Part shown: positions 22,910 to 34,524 of the stretch, in pieces
How positions within the stretch are numbered: the first letter of the stretch is position 1
Layout: each line of letters opens with the position of its first letter
NCBI GenBank assembly: GCA_002900995.3
Contig: CM035308.1
Span: 4,177,053 to 4,241,052 of the forward strand
Direction of reading: 5' to 3'
Source: Ganoderma boninense
Taxonomy: Eukaryota > Basidiomycota > Agaricomycetes > Polyporales > Polyporaceae
Length of the DNA stretch: 64,000 bases
Notes under the pieces: generated by a model
Databases searched by the model: none
Seen by the model: the letters and a program-made list of their open reading frames with translations, nothing else
Told to the model about the DNA's origin: nothing
Translations under genes and position numbers: made by a program

Positions 22910-25900
22910 CTACTCAGAGTCGGACGAGATCTCGACGACATCGTCGGCCTTGGGCGCACGAGCCTTGCCGGCGCTAACACCACGGCGGGCCTTCTTCGAG
23001 CCAGAGGCCGCAAGGAGGGCGCGCGTTGTGTTCTGATCCTTGCGGCGCGAGTCGGACGTGAGAGACGCAGTGCTGGAGGAGCGCGAGACGGCCTTCGGCT
23101 TGGAAGGGCCCGCGCAAGCCGAGGCAGCATTAGATGATTCGGCTACGCGCGCGCCAGAGGGAGTCGACAGTCGAGACTTTTTGCTGCCGGTGCGCGACAG
23201 ACTGGAGGTCCCGGTTGCGGCGTGCGAGCCCTTCTCCACACCCACTGCACCTTCCGTCGGACCACCGGGGGGGTCGTTGCCACCGTCGCGTCCGCCGCGA
23301 TTCTTGCGGATATGGGTTTTGAGCAGGGAGATGGTGTCAGCCTCGGGGATGAGGTCGGGAATGGAGGCCCACGAAGCGAGAAGGGCACTTGCGCGCACGC
23401 TCGCGTCGTTGAGAGAGTGCCAAAGGCGCGAAACAGTCAAACCACCACGAGAGAATGCTCGCTCGGCATCCGTAGAGGTTGCTGGTGGTAGAGGCACAAA
23501 AGTTAGGGACAGGGAATGTGAATTAGGGATGGCGGACTTACCGGGGACCGTCAGAAAGTCGAGGGCCATACGCGCGAGGGCAGCAGCGCCGGGGTTCCCA
23601 GTGGATGAGCGGAGGACGGAGTCCCAGTAAGCGATTGGATCCTTGACCGTCTCGATGACGGGAAGCGCGAGGTACTCCTCGAGCGCGTCCCTGCCCGAGG
23701 CCGAGGCTCGGTCGGCTAGCGGCTTGAACAGCGCGCGTGTGCTCTTATCCGGACGTCAGCAGACCTGCAAATAAAAGTGAATGGTGAAGGACGACAACTC
23801 ACCTCAGCGGTTGAGAGGGACACCCGGGCGCCGCTCAGGTGTCCGGGGCGGGCGGGCGGTGCGACGGGGGGAGGAAGGCCTTGTGGTCGGGCAGGGGCAG
23901 GCTTGTAGGCCTTCCATTCCTCTCGAAGGAGGTGGAGTGCCTGGTCGATCCAGTCCGGGAGCCAGTTGTGCTCCCGAAAGTACGCGTCCTTGTAGGCGGG
24001 ATGAAGTACTGTCATGGGAAATGCGTTAAGGCCTCGTTCCCCAGCACATACAGATGTTCAATATGCAGACGTACGCATTGCAACACGGTAAATCGCGACC
24101 TCATCCGTGCGTGAATAGTAGCGGTCTAGAATGATGCGCCCACGAGCGGCGGCAGCGCGGACCACGCGCGATACGGACGCGTCGGCCTTGAACTTCTCGA
24201 CGTGCTCGGTGAGAACGTCGATGAACGGAATGACGTCTTGAATGAGGGCGTGGCGGTTCGACGAGATCCGATTGGTGGCGAAGAGGAAGGGCTGGAGAGG
24301 TGTGGTCAGTGCCCGGGCAAAACAGGCCGTAGAAGTCACACGTACGTCAAGCAGGCGATGCAGGTCCTTGAGGACTGCCCATTCATCCTCGAGGACAATG
24401 AATCGACGAAGGCGCAGGCCTCGCTTGGGGTCCTTATTGAATTGGTGCATATCACAGAGGGGCTCAAGGACAGGGCTGAGGTCGATTGCGTGGCCAAGAA
24501 CACAAGTAACTGTGTTCCAGCGGGTCTAAACCGGACGGACAAGCGTCTCACACTTGAGCTCTTTGGTCTTGGCGAGTTTCGCGAGCTCGGAACGCGCGTG
24601 CGGACTGCAAAAGACTTTGCTCGAAAGCTTCAGAATCTGATGGAAAAGATTAACATTGTATTGATTATGCAGGCAAAGTGCTAAACGCTGAACACGCAAA
24701 CACGCACCTTCTCGAGTGCGACCTTCGCAGAGCGAACTTCCTCGGGCGTGAGAACAATATCCTCCTGCTCCTCCTCGAGTTGCTCGATCTCAAGGGCATC
24801 TGCCGCGTCGCGAGCCTCATCGGTCTTGTCCCCGCTGTCGCCCCCTTCCTCCGCATCTTCATCCTCGCTGTCGGATGAGAGTTGTTCGTCGTCGTCCGAG
24901 TTGCGCCCTAGATCGTCAAGCACGCGATCAAAGTCATTGGTAGTCTGCTTGCTAGACTTCTTGAGCGCACGCGCCATGAACTGGGAGAGGATTGCCTGCA
25001 GATGTGTGTAGTTAGCTGCACACGCCCAAAAGCGCACATCCAAACAATGCGCGGTGCCTGCTAAGTAATGTACATACCTTCACCACGAGATTGAGCACAT
25101 GTCCGAAGCAGCGGACTCGCGTTTGATTGCCACGGAACTCCGGCACGAGCACGTGCATCTCCTTGAGCATAGTCTTGTTGTTCGCAGCGTTGTCGCACGT
25201 AACAGCCATGATCTAATTACAATAAGGTCGCGGTCAGTGATGGTCTCAGGCTGATGCGAGGTGTCGCATCAGATGCCACATACCTTTTTCTCGATACCGT
25301 AGGACTTGAGCGACTTGATGAGCTTGGCCCCAAGGTACGCTCCCGTATGTGTTAGGAACAGACCAGCCGCTGAACCAGCTACACCAAAAGGACGCAATGT
25401 CAAGCTTGGCTTGACACTTGGCTGGTACTATATATGTAGCTCGTAATGCCTGTTTATGACAGTATGAGCTTTGTTGAGCCTCAAGGAGAGGATCAGTTTG
25501 GCCGTGGTGTACAGTGGAATACATGGACATACTTAATAAAGTCCAGCGTAATGTGCTGGAGTGTGGCGCCTGAGACCCAGTGTGCCGTGACACCGAGGAA
25601 GGACATGAAGTTTGGAGAGGTCCACCCATCAACGCATAGATGGATCTTCCCAGGGAGGGACTGTATTGTGGCATGAGTTCCGGCAGTCGCGCATGGCCCC
25701 GGAGAGAAGGACGACGTACGTGAAGACGCGCAGTGAGATGCTGCCTCGCATCGTCAAGGATCAGGTGCATGCCGCGCGTAACGGTGATGCGAGAGGGAAT
25801 CTCCACGCGACCATAGAGCATGCGCAACAATGCGCAGAACTCAGGATCTTCGACGATGCTGAACGGGCGGTGGCGCGTCGTGACCCACATCACGAGATGG

Positions 25901-26667
25901 TAGCGAAACTTCGATTCGGTGTACGTCGATCCAGCCGTGAACGCCGTGATGGTGTGAGCCTCCGGGGTGGCAGAGGCGGAGCACGCACAGATGTGGCGGA
26001 GTAAGTTGCTCGTAGAGTCCTCGTGGATGATGCGGTCTAGGTACACTGAGTGGTCGCTGTCAACAGTAGGTTAGCGAGCACAGAGAGTGCAATAGAACAT
26101 GTGTACGTACGTCTTGCAAACGAAGCGGCAAAACATGTCACCGTGGTTGTCCGTTACAATCTTGGGGTACTCGAAGTGCTCGTAGGCGGTCGAACACCAT
26201 TTCTCGGACATAGCCGCTAAAGGATGGAAGTCAGATGTGGGACAGGGCCTTGACAAGAAGGTAGACACACCGACAGCCTTCTCAGCATCCATATCCCCGT
26301 ACTTCTCGTTCCATCGAGCGCGTTTAGCATCGGCGTCCCACTTCGAAGGCTCAGCGTGAGCCTGCTTGGTACGAGAGACAAGTGCGCGGAGACCGCCGTC
26401 GCTCTCGTTGCCGTCGCCGTTGTCTTCCTCGGGTTGCGACTCGGCGTCAGAGGTGTACGGGTTGGACATGGCGGGCGGGACATAGACATCCTCGTCGTCC
26501 GAGAGCCCCAGATGCTCGAGCTCGGGGAGCGCCTCCATCGAAGCCTCGTTCTCGCTGAGAACCTCTTCCTTGACCCGCTTGACACCGGTAGCCGAGACGA
26601 GCTGAGACGGAGAGCCGGAACGGCGAGAGAGGCGTCGTTTGGTACCAGAGTGGCGCGTAGAATCCAT
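22910..26667 (-). CDS. hAT transposase with zinc-finger-like N-terminus
   Basis: Multi-exon gene on the minus strand. The N-terminal part is basic then acidic (KRRLSRRSGS; LSDDEDVY). It leads to a BED-like module, FCRFVCKT spliced to DHSVYLDRIIHEDSTSNLLRH (Cys-Cys-His-His). The RNase-H-like core shows KIHLCVDGWTSPNF (first catalytic Asp), AVTCDNAANNKTM (second region) and RVRCFGHVLNLVVK (the C-x2-H typical of hAT). A long acidic insert lies near 24.8 kb. PVKTRWNTVTCVL follows, and the C-terminal dimerisation block has STDAERAFSRGGLTVSRL with the final Glu. The tail is Ser/Lys-rich and stops at 22910. The join across about 25330-25510 is not clean: the obvious donor after LDFIK does not give the frame of LTHTGAYLGAKL, so there is either a different intron or a one-base lesion. 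All other joins tested stay in frame. Confidence 0.8.
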
Positions 26668-27427
26668 GCAAGAAGAAAGCAAGGTTGAATGGGAAACAGA
26701 GGGGGATGGCAAGAGCGAAATTTGGTGCTGAGGTAGTACGTAGAGTGGTGGCCGTTTAAATATGATATGCCGCGGTATGTCTTGCTTCAGCCACCCTCGA
26801 AGTCGAGATAGGCGTGTGGCATAACCACCCGGCGGTCGGGAACGGTTCGGAAACCATGTGAGGACTCCTAGAAAATGTCAGCAACCAATTAGCTGCCCAG
26901 TAGGGCACATGGATAGTCACGTATGTGTTGCTGTTCTCGCGCTCGCTCCACAAAAAAGCCTTTGCAGAGCCCGCGTGCACAGAGCCGGGCCGGAGTCCTT
27001 GAGATAAATGAACTGTGAGGGTTCCAACGCGCCTGCGTAGTAGCTCGAAAAAAGCATCTTGGGACTTGGATGTGGGGGCAATCGTACGGGGCGTGGAGAA
27101 AGGACGGGTGGTTGAAGGGTAACGCGGCATGCGTGTCATGCAACGTTGTTGAACGGCAAACTTTATCGGCTTCTTCCCCACGCTGGGGCGCCGACTCTCT
27201 GGCACGAGCATCCAAACCTCTCCAACCGATTCACCCTATCTCATTCCCCCATCGTTCAAGCCACTTGAAATCCCCCTCGCTTTTTGATCATACTCAACTG
27301 GCTCGCATTCCCTCCATCACTTACACGAGCGCCTGTCCTTGCCTACGAGAATGTTTCGCCTATCTCTGCGCAGATCGCTATCTCTGCTATAGACGCCCTT
27401 CCTGAACATATCTCGTTTGGTCCTGGC
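26668..27427. promoter_or_regulatory. Divergent promoter region inside the hAT element
   Basis: It separates the transposase start (26667) from the accessory gene start (27428). The frame of the accessory gene stays open back to about 27250 with no ATG, so its true start could lie in an upstream exon here. Confidence 0.4.
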
Positions 27428-28724
27428 ATGGTGTGTGGGCCCTCAGCGGAAGCAACCGTGGACACGGAGATTAACGTTAGCGTGTGGTTCCGCCGTGAGA
27501 TCGTCTCATGGATGCCTGGGAGTCTGGTAAGTCCCGCTTGAATTGCGACCTGGGTCCCACTCGGTCTTCGTGGCGTCGGCCTGCCGAAGGAGTCCTCATG
27601 CACATCGGATGCGCAGGTGCGTGAGATCGTCGTCGTATATCGCCTCAAACACTCGGAAACCATGCGCTCCCAGTTTCCCACTCCCTACGCCACTGAGATC
27701 GCCTCACCACCAAGACCGAAGTCAACATCATACCTCTCCCCTCAGACCCTCGCCCTTCAACCCACCCCCTCTCCAAACACGTTGAACCTCACAATCGCCA
27801 TGACTGCGTCTATTATGATTTCTTTCGACCACAGCGATGACAATGTTGTCGATGTCTCTACCATGCCCACCGATCCGAAATGGCTCCGAGTTACAGTTGA
27901 AGGCGAGCGCGCGATAACACAGGTATGTCCCTAGTCGCTGAGCATATACTCTGCACATATGGACGATCCTGCCCTCAGATGTTCCTGCCAACGGTTCCTC
28001 TCGAATCACTAGTCGACGCAACCTGGGACACCTGGATCAGCACCATCCAAGGACCCGTGCTCGGTCGTTGCGACGTCACCCCGACGCAGCGTCAGCTCCT
28101 CCTGGACATCGCACTCGCGTACCGCGCCTTCACCTCGGGCACTGCTGGCGTCGCCGATGTCTGGTACACAAACTTCATTCGGACGCTGATCAACATTGCA
28201 CGCTCGCACAAGAACGAGAGCATCGACGGGGCCCTTACATATCTCACTAGTGCTCTCTGTGTCCTCCTCCCGCAAGTGAGTCATCGCTCACTACATTATG
28301 GTGACTCCCGCTGACATTGATTTCATCGTCCTCACAGGTGATTTTCGACTCCCCGGACATCCCGCCCATCAGCCATGACAACGAACCCGCCGCCGTCGAC
28401 TACTCCAACTTGAAACCCACCGTTGCCAACGACTCCAAGCCCACCGTCGACGCGTCTGAACCAGGCTTCGACACATCCGAACCCACCGTCGGCGTGTCTG
28501 AACCCTTCGTCGGCGCATCCAAACCCCCTGCCAGCACTGATGCCCATGTGTCGCGCTCGGCATCCGGTGGCAGTGCCTCAGCATCTGCTTTCCTCCCGTC
28601 TCTGGACGAGATCTACTTGGCCGTTCCGCGTCGTACTGCTGATAAAGGCTATGATTCTGATGAGGACACCATGCCCAGCTTGCGTACCGTAGATGATAGC
28701 AGTGATGAATCAGACCACATGTAG
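27428..28724 (+). CDS. Unknown accessory protein of the hAT element
   Basis: Exons 27428-27526, 27617-27922, 27979-28275 and 28338-28724 join in frame (1089 bases, 362 residues) with good GT-AG sites. I do not recognise the protein. The middle has a likely helical domain (WDTWISTIQGPVL, TPTQRQLLLDIALAYRAFTS, WYTNFIRTLINIARSHKN). The C-terminal third is acidic, with a short repeated phrase: EPGFDTSEPTVGVSEPFVG. It starts back to back with the transposase gene, which suggests joint expression and a role in transposition or persistence. That role is inferred only. Start choice is uncertain because the frame is open upstream. Confidence 0.6.
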
Positions 28725-29102
28725 ATGATGCCTGTAGCGCTTCATGCCGCACAATGATTCCGTCTTCAGGCTTTCGTCTTCAGGCTTGTTGGATACTTGT
28801 AGAATCTTTCTTGTGGAAGAAATGTGGCCTCCATCTACTATGTACTTACTACATGCCCTATGCCATATGACCTTATGCACCCCAATAAATGTGTGAATAT
28901 AAGCTTGAATTTGTCTTTATACTACTGGAATAAATCACGGGTAACCTGCAGTAACGTACAGGTGACCTGCAACAAATCAATGTCTTATGAGGTTGTGATT
29001 GGGATCCACGACTGATTCACGATGTAGGTACCTGAAACCTACAAATCATAACCTACAGGTCAATGTACAGGTTCAGGCCAGGTCAACCTGTATGAGTCAG
29101 TA

Positions 29103-29127
29103 ACCTACGTTCAGCCTTACATCTAAT
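29103..29127. repeat. hAT right inverted terminus and target duplication
   Basis: ACCTACGTTCAGCCTTA then CATCTAAT, mirroring the left end. Confidence 0.93.
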
Positions 29128-29316
29128 CGTGCCCCATATCTCGACCACTGGTGGGAAATGTCAGACAAGCGAGCCATAGACGCCTGGACGGCGCTTCACC
29201 TCGCTTAGGCCAGCGCTGCCCACCCCCACCATCAATGACAAAGCAGGTCACACTGGTGGTCACATGTGACTACCCAGCCTTCAATCCAAGCGCCAAGATA
29301 CCGACTATCCCTCCGG

Positions 29317-29409
29317 TTTAGGGCCTCGCCCCTTGTCTGAGGTCTCTCGACGACGGACTAATTTTCGCAGGTAACCCTAGTCCTGTCCGACGTGCCGAAC
29401 GGGGCCTAA
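29317..29409. mobile_element. Possible Harbinger-type MITE or solo end
   Basis: The reverse complement of the right edge reads TTAGGCCCCGTTCGGCACGT, nearly the same as the Harbinger terminus at 14219 (TAAGGCCCCGTTCGGTACGT). A TTAGGGCCTCG at the left edge could be the other end of a roughly 93-bp element, but that match is weak. Confidence 0.4.
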
Positions 29410-29607
29410 TATTTGTCCGTGTACCTGGTAAGTGCAATTGAAAGACCATGCGTGCACGTGGCGGCGTTCTGTTTGCACATATTTGCTTCTGAAGTTCTGG
29501 CGGCAAGCGACGATTGTGCGGGTTGCAGGCGACGTCCAATGCTCTCAGGCTCGTCCTCGACTCCCGCTCCACCCTTCCACCCTCTATGCCCTCCCTTGTT
29601 GGAGTCC

Positions 29608-30540
29608 AGACTGGTTGAAAGACCACCCCGACTTACGAGCAAGGGGTATCTTACTTCATCAAGCAATCAAGCTGGTGAGTCCCGCTCCTCTTCGACCGCG
29701 ACGGGCAATTGATAACCAATCGCTTTTCAGTACGACAGCGTTTACTATACACCGCGACCGGATGGCAGGGCCATCCTACAATATGTGGTTAAAGCTCATA
29801 CCCTGCTACGAAGGAGGGCTCGACCTCAGAGCGCTTGCAAAGCCAACCGTCATCTCCCAATCATGGTATACCCTCCGAGATCATATCCTCCGAGCCACGC
29901 TTGCTCGTCATGCCATTCATTGGATCTCTTGCCTTATTTGACTATGTCTTTCATCATTATCGAAGTATGTCCTCCACAATCCCCATGAATGCCAAGGTGC
30001 TAACGCCAGTTCAAATTTGATAGACCAGATAAGTAACCATGATCGATTCTGCCTCTGACCGTGCTCGATAAGACATCAGTATCGCAAATGTCTTGTGTGC
30101 CTTCCGCGAGAAGCTGCCACTGACCTCAGAGTAGTCGCGGACATAGTGTATTTCATCGGTTTCAACGCTTCACCTCTCGACAACTCGCTCTCGAGCCGGG
30201 CCGCCAGCCTCCAATCTACATCTCGTGAAGGTCGGTGTCACGTACCACTACCATTCAATTATCGATGCCTGACGAAATTGCACAGCATTCCTCTCTTGAG
30301 GAAAGTAAGCTCACATGGATCCCTCTTCGATATGCGCAGTATTTGGTGGGCAACAAGCGTAGGTGCGCCTTTGTCTGTCATTGTCGTCCGACCGCCCTGA
30401 GAGCCCATCAAGTACTAGCCGTCCTGCGCTAGTTCGTCTATGCGGCAGAGCTTGTTTGCAAAGTCTTTCTATTTGCCCTGCATCTTCTCGGTCTCGACAT
30501 CTGGTTCTCCCGGCCGGGTCCAGCTGAGGCCCCATCATAA
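29608..30540 (+). pseudogene. Kinase-like family gene K2, decayed copy
   Basis: The first exon ends at 29674 (DWLKDHPDLRARGILLHQAI) with an intron to 29730, then QYVVKAH with the ATP-site Lys. The next blocks are out of frame: IPSEIISSEPRLLVMPFIGS, then an ANVL loop remnant near 30085. Near 30320-30430 come PLRYAQYLVGNKRRCAFVCH and RPTALRAHQVLAVLR, matching the C-terminal Cys-rich block of K7 (CVRWLKGNERGCTSVCRC). The stop is near 30540. In-frame stops and at least three shifts rule out a product. The DWLKDHPDLRAR variant is closest to K5 (NLLKDHPNLRAR), so K1-K7 fall into at least two subgroups. Confidence 0.75.
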
Positions 30541-31931
30541 GCAGTCCTCCTTCCCGCTTGCTTCAAACCACGGCCAAGGTTAACGACGCTTGCTTGTGGG
30601 GTGTTGTAGCTCGATGTTTGGCTCTAAATCGTATCTGCTGCTCAGGGCCATCTTTTCCTCGCTATCGCGGTTCCTCTGAAGATCCTGAGCTCTCGACAAG
30701 CCGCCATCCGGAAACCCGACAAGGCATATCAACTACCTTTAAGTATTTCTCCGGATTCTGGATACTGGTCCCTATTCACCGCTTTGCGCCTCAAATCTCA
30801 CACGCTTCAGCGACCTGGACCCGATCTCAACGCCGTTGTTGATCCGTTCCAAGGCGCCGACGGAAAGTTGCTCTACCTATCCACTAGAATACCGGCACCT
30901 CCCCTGGCTTTACCACCCGACTTCATGTGTTCCTCAGGTACCTATGCATTCCATTTCTCATCGGCACGGATCATGTGTCGACTGCTCTCTGCTACCCATG
31001 GACATCGATGACGAGTTAGTTTCATACGTACCCGGGCTGGCGTCATCTCACGGTCATGCGCGTGCTCACCTGTTTTGCGGCCAGATGATCGCTTTTCACT
31101 TCCCGGTCCCATCTTCCCAAATGACTGGCAGCCGAGATCCCCATTTGCGTTCGACTTCGCGAAGCATGGCGTGCCTCGGCCACCCGGTCTTCTGGTGGGG
31201 CATCTCGCTCGAGGCACACGTCCACTATCTCCGTTGCGCATCTCTAGCGGTCCCGTAGGAAGTGCTCCGCCGTCCCTCCAATCACCCCTGCTTCCCATCG
31301 ACGATACTACCGCAATCTACCGTGCTCGTCCTTCTTCTCTTGTGCCTTGGCCGATTGATTATCAACAATAGGTTGGCGGGGCGCATTCGGATGTTGTTCT
31401 AGGACCTGGGTCCTCGGGCGATGCTACCTTGTTTTCTCCTACGCCGGTATGTTTATCCAAAGTCCTCCCTCGCGCCATAGATTGATTCTGATTCCCATGT
31501 ATCTGACAATGCTCGACATTCCAGAACTATCCTCGCACACAACGCACGCATGGCATGTCGGCTTGCACCTGGCCGCGGTCTGGCCGCGAAGCGCAAAGGC
31601 ACAAACTCTCGTCTTACGCGTAGATCCTCTGCTTTCCTTCGTCCGTGCAGATCGGGTAATAGATAACATTGAGATATTATCGCATGTCTGTAGTAAGTAA
31701 GATTCGCGCTACTTGCATTGGGCTTCATGAACTTACTCTTCCTTTAGACACAGGAGCTCCTTCTTGCTCACGAATACCAACATAACCCCCCCCAGAAGGG
31801 ATGCCCTACCTCTGTTCCTGGCCTCACGGTCACGATGAGGCCTATGTCAAACAGGGCACCGAAATCGCACGCGGGCGGTTCCGTGATACTCTTCACTTCT
31901 GACGTTGAACAAGGTGCGTCAGCGGACTCTC
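30541..31931. other. No recognisable gene
   Basis: Several open frames of 75-140 codons overlap on both strands, without motifs or plausible splicing. Nothing here can be supported as coding. Confidence 0.4.
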
Positions 31932-31936
31932 GCACC

Positions 31937-32153
31937 TGATAAGGCCAGATCACTCAGCTAGCAATAAGCGAAGGATTTGGTGGAGTAAAGACCAACTCGA
32001 AGCTGGGGAGCTATCCCAGCTTCTGAGGGGTTTATATATTCTCTGGGGCCTGCGCACGGACCAGCTGCACGGACCAGGCTTCAGGGCAGGACATACGGGT
32101 CATTACAGGTCATGCTATAGCTAGGCGCGCCCTAAATCGTAAAAGTTGTAACA
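31937..32153. repeat. Left LTR
   Basis: 217 bp, TG...CA. It contains two units of a 13-base tandem motif GCACGGACCAGCC, where the right LTR has four. Confidence 0.88.
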
Positions 32154-32381
32154 TTACCTCCCTCTTTAGCTTCATGTCCTCAGGAAGCCATGTAAGTACT
32201 GTCTACATTAGTATCTTTATTAGACGAGGAGTAGTTAGTCATAAGCGAAGCGTCGTATATAGTCTTGCGGTGTGTCGTTACTGCTCGGGTTTCGTCTCTT
32301 CCAGTCATTGTATCTGCGAGTCCAGAAGTCATAGCAGTCTGTATCGTACGTGATTATCTGTCCATGTTTGTTTGTGGCTGT

Positions 32382-32481
32382 NNNNNNNNNNNNNNNNNNN
32401 NNNNNNNNNNNNNNNNNNNNNNNNNNNNNNNNNNNNNNNNNNNNNNNNNNNNNNNNNNNNNNNNNNNNNNNNNNNNNNNNN
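32382..32481. other. Assembly gap (100 N)
   Basis: A run of 100 Ns inside the LTR element. A round-number gap usually means unknown length, so coordinates to the right may be nominal. Confidence 0.95.
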
Positions 32482-32499
32482 GTGACACGTGGTCACTGA

Positions 32500-33160
32500 C
32501 TACTCGGGTTCCTCGGGTCCGAGGGGTGTGGAGGCGTGTAGCTGGGCAGTAATGCCGCTGACGTATGGGGCTAGCGTAATGTGTATGACAAAGTAGGTGG
32601 GTTGGACGAGGGCGATGATACCGTAGAGAGTGTAGGCGGGGCGGTTATTGGTGGCGGGGAAACGGAAAACGACGTGTCCGGGAAGAATGGGGTAAAGAGA
32701 GCGTGAGACGTACGCTGTGACTTCTATCCCTTGGAACAGGGAGGTACGGATTGGGCGGCGGATGAAGGTGGCGTGAGCCGGATTGATGAGTCGGGAGACG
32801 TTGATGATATGGACTTCGTTGTCGTATTCGTAGACGGAGTCAGAGTCTACAGCGGTGGTCGAGTGGTCGGAGTCGTGGTTGGATTCGGGTTCTATGTCGG
32901 TATCGGAGTCGTAGATAGGTGGTGGAGAACGGTAGCGCAAGTGCGGGGGTGGAATCGGGATGGGTGGTGTCGACGAAGGAGACGACGTCAGTGAGTGGGT
33001 GAGTGTGTCGATGGGGACGAGGTGATGGGTGGTGCCGTCGGCGAGGCGCACGACAGGCGGGGTGTCGGAGAGGTAGGAGAGAGTAGAGGATGATGAGGAC
33101 GCCACGGTTGGCAACGAAAATGGTGCGCCGTAGGTCGAGGGGAGAGGTAGCTTCGAGTTA
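32500..33160 (-). other. Open frame inside the LTR element, uncertain
   Basis: An open frame of about 220 codons on the minus strand is Ser/Pro-rich, then acidic (YDSDTDIEPESNHDSDHST), then hydrophobic (LYPILPGHVVFRF). It has no ATG outside the LTR and no retroviral motif. It could be a gag-like remnant if the element is in minus orientation, or a chance frame. Confidence 0.3.
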
Positions 33161-33380
33161 TGATAAGGCCAGATCACTCAGCTAGCAATAAGCGAAGGAT
33201 TTGGTGGAGTAAAGACCAACTCGAAGCTGGGGAGCTATCCCAGCTTCTGAGGGGTTTATATATTCTCTGGGGCCTGCGCACGGACCAGCCGCACAGACCA
33301 GCCGCACGGACCAGCCGCACGGACCAGGCTTCAGGGCAGGACATACGGGTCATTACAGGTCGTGCTATAGCTAGGCGCGC

Positions 33381-34492
33381 TGATAGGCCCGGTGCCTCTC
33401 CATGCTCCGAAACCTCCGAAATACCCCCATTTTTCGCACCGAGGAGTCCGCACCCTCGGAAGGCACTCGACCCGCGCCCCCCCCTCATTCCAAACGCATG
33501 CCCCTGAAGCCACCATCCGAAGCCCCCTTTAGTTTCCTGGTGGTCCCGCTGACTCCACACTCCCCGAAGTTTCCGAGTGCATCCCTCGCGCGTAGTCTCC
33601 ACCACCGACGACAGGAGGATCGAGGGGGACGGACCCCCATTCAAGATCAAGACTTGTCCCCTAGTTTTCGTCGACTCGTCCTCGAGCGCCCGACGCGTAC
33701 ACGTGACCGTGTCGCGACGCGTCGCACTCAAGCGCTCAAGACGCGGCCTCTGCGACCTATACACGTCGATCCGCCGCACGAGGCCCAGCTAGCTCATAGA
33801 CCGGTGGCGCACAAGTCGAGGCTTACGGAGCCTGCGGGGCTCCGGGAAGGGCTCGTGATTCCAGCGGAGGAGGACGTTTTCGAGTAGTAGTAGTAGTAGG
33901 TCGGACCACGTGGGTCCCGTCCCGTTCCTGTATATATACCCATCGCTCCCCATGATTATGCAGCTTTTGGCACCCCACGCTTATGATCAGACTCGACGGA
34001 AGGATAGCGAATTCCTCCCCTGGCCGACATCGACTCGACAGCGACCATCTGCTCACTCACTTTTATTCCCCACCCACGCAAGTGTAGCGTTTACAAGACC
34101 GCTCGGGCAGTCCGTGTGTGGACTCTCAACGCTTACAAAGTCTCCGACCTCCCCGATCCTGCGTTCACCCATCGTCGCGCCTACTTCCGATAGCGCACTC
34201 ATCCCGGAGGTAGCGAAAGCCTCACGGGTGTGTTGTTCCCTTTCCATTTCTTTCCCATTCGTCTCCAGCGTCTTCGTCCCCTTCCCGCCCGACGTCCGTA
34301 CGTCGTTGTCTCCATCATCCACCATCCCTCGGATCATCCGCACGTCCCTCGGTCTACTCGCGAGAGCCGACCACCTTCCTCGCACCCTCAGTGACGGACT
34401 CGTTGGTCCTTGCCCCATCCACAGTGCCACTCCATCTCTGCCTCATTTCCTGCAGTATCCTAGCAGAGTCCAGACCGTCCGTCTGTATATCA
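33381..34492. mobile_element. Putative solo LTR nested in the right LTR
   Basis: 1112 bp starting TGATA and ending TATCA, flanked by GCGCGC on both sides (33375-33380 and 34493-34498). It interrupts the right LTR at a point defined by the intact left LTR. It has a strong TATA box (TGTATATATACCC, near 33929) and no coding frame, as expected for a solo LTR. The 6-base GC duplication is of low complexity, so the exact edges could shift by a base or two. Confidence 0.55.
33884..33900. repeat. TAG trinucleotide microsatellite
   Basis: Five units of TAG within the nested LTR. Confidence 0.7.
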
Positions 34493-34524
34493 GCGCGCTA
34501 AATCGTAAAAGTTGTAACAGCACC

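Larger units (their letters stand above)
21641..29119 (-). mobile_element. Complete hAT-superfamily DNA transposon, 7479 bp
   Basis: The boundaries are defined by a perfect 8-bp target duplication CATCTAAT (21633-21640 and 29120-29127) next to 17-bp inverted termini TAAGGCTGAACGTAGGT (21641-21657, reversed at 29103-29119). Eight-base duplications are diagnostic of hAT. Inside are a minus-strand transposase and a divergent plus-strand gene of unknown function, starting either side of a 0.76 kb region. Both ends carry copies of a palindromic motif related to AGGTCAACCTACAGG. The ends are intact, so this looks like a fairly recent insertion, although the transposase frame may be damaged at one intron. 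Confidence 0.93.
31937..34519. mobile_element. LTR retrotransposon, internal part mostly missing
   Basis: Two direct repeats both start TGATAAGGCC and end TTGTAACA. They are flanked outside by the 5-bp target duplication GCACC (31932-31936 and 34520-34524). A purine-rich tract (GGGGAGAGGTAG, 33139-33150) lies just before the right LTR and suggests plus orientation, but the only long open frame inside is on minus, so orientation is open. Most of the internal region is absent, and 100 Ns interrupt it. The LTRs differ by few substitutions, so the insertion is young. Confidence 0.88.
33161..34519. repeat. Right LTR, split by a nested insertion
   Basis: 33161-33380 continues at 34499-34519. It has four 13-base units against two on the left, and lacks two C bases after GGCGCGC. 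With these allowed for, the two LTRs agree at nearly every base. Confidence 0.85.

Noticed and set aside
26756..27215. Minus-strand frames of 108-151 codons between the hAT genes
   Set aside because: They lie in the divergent promoter region, overlap in several frames and have no motif.
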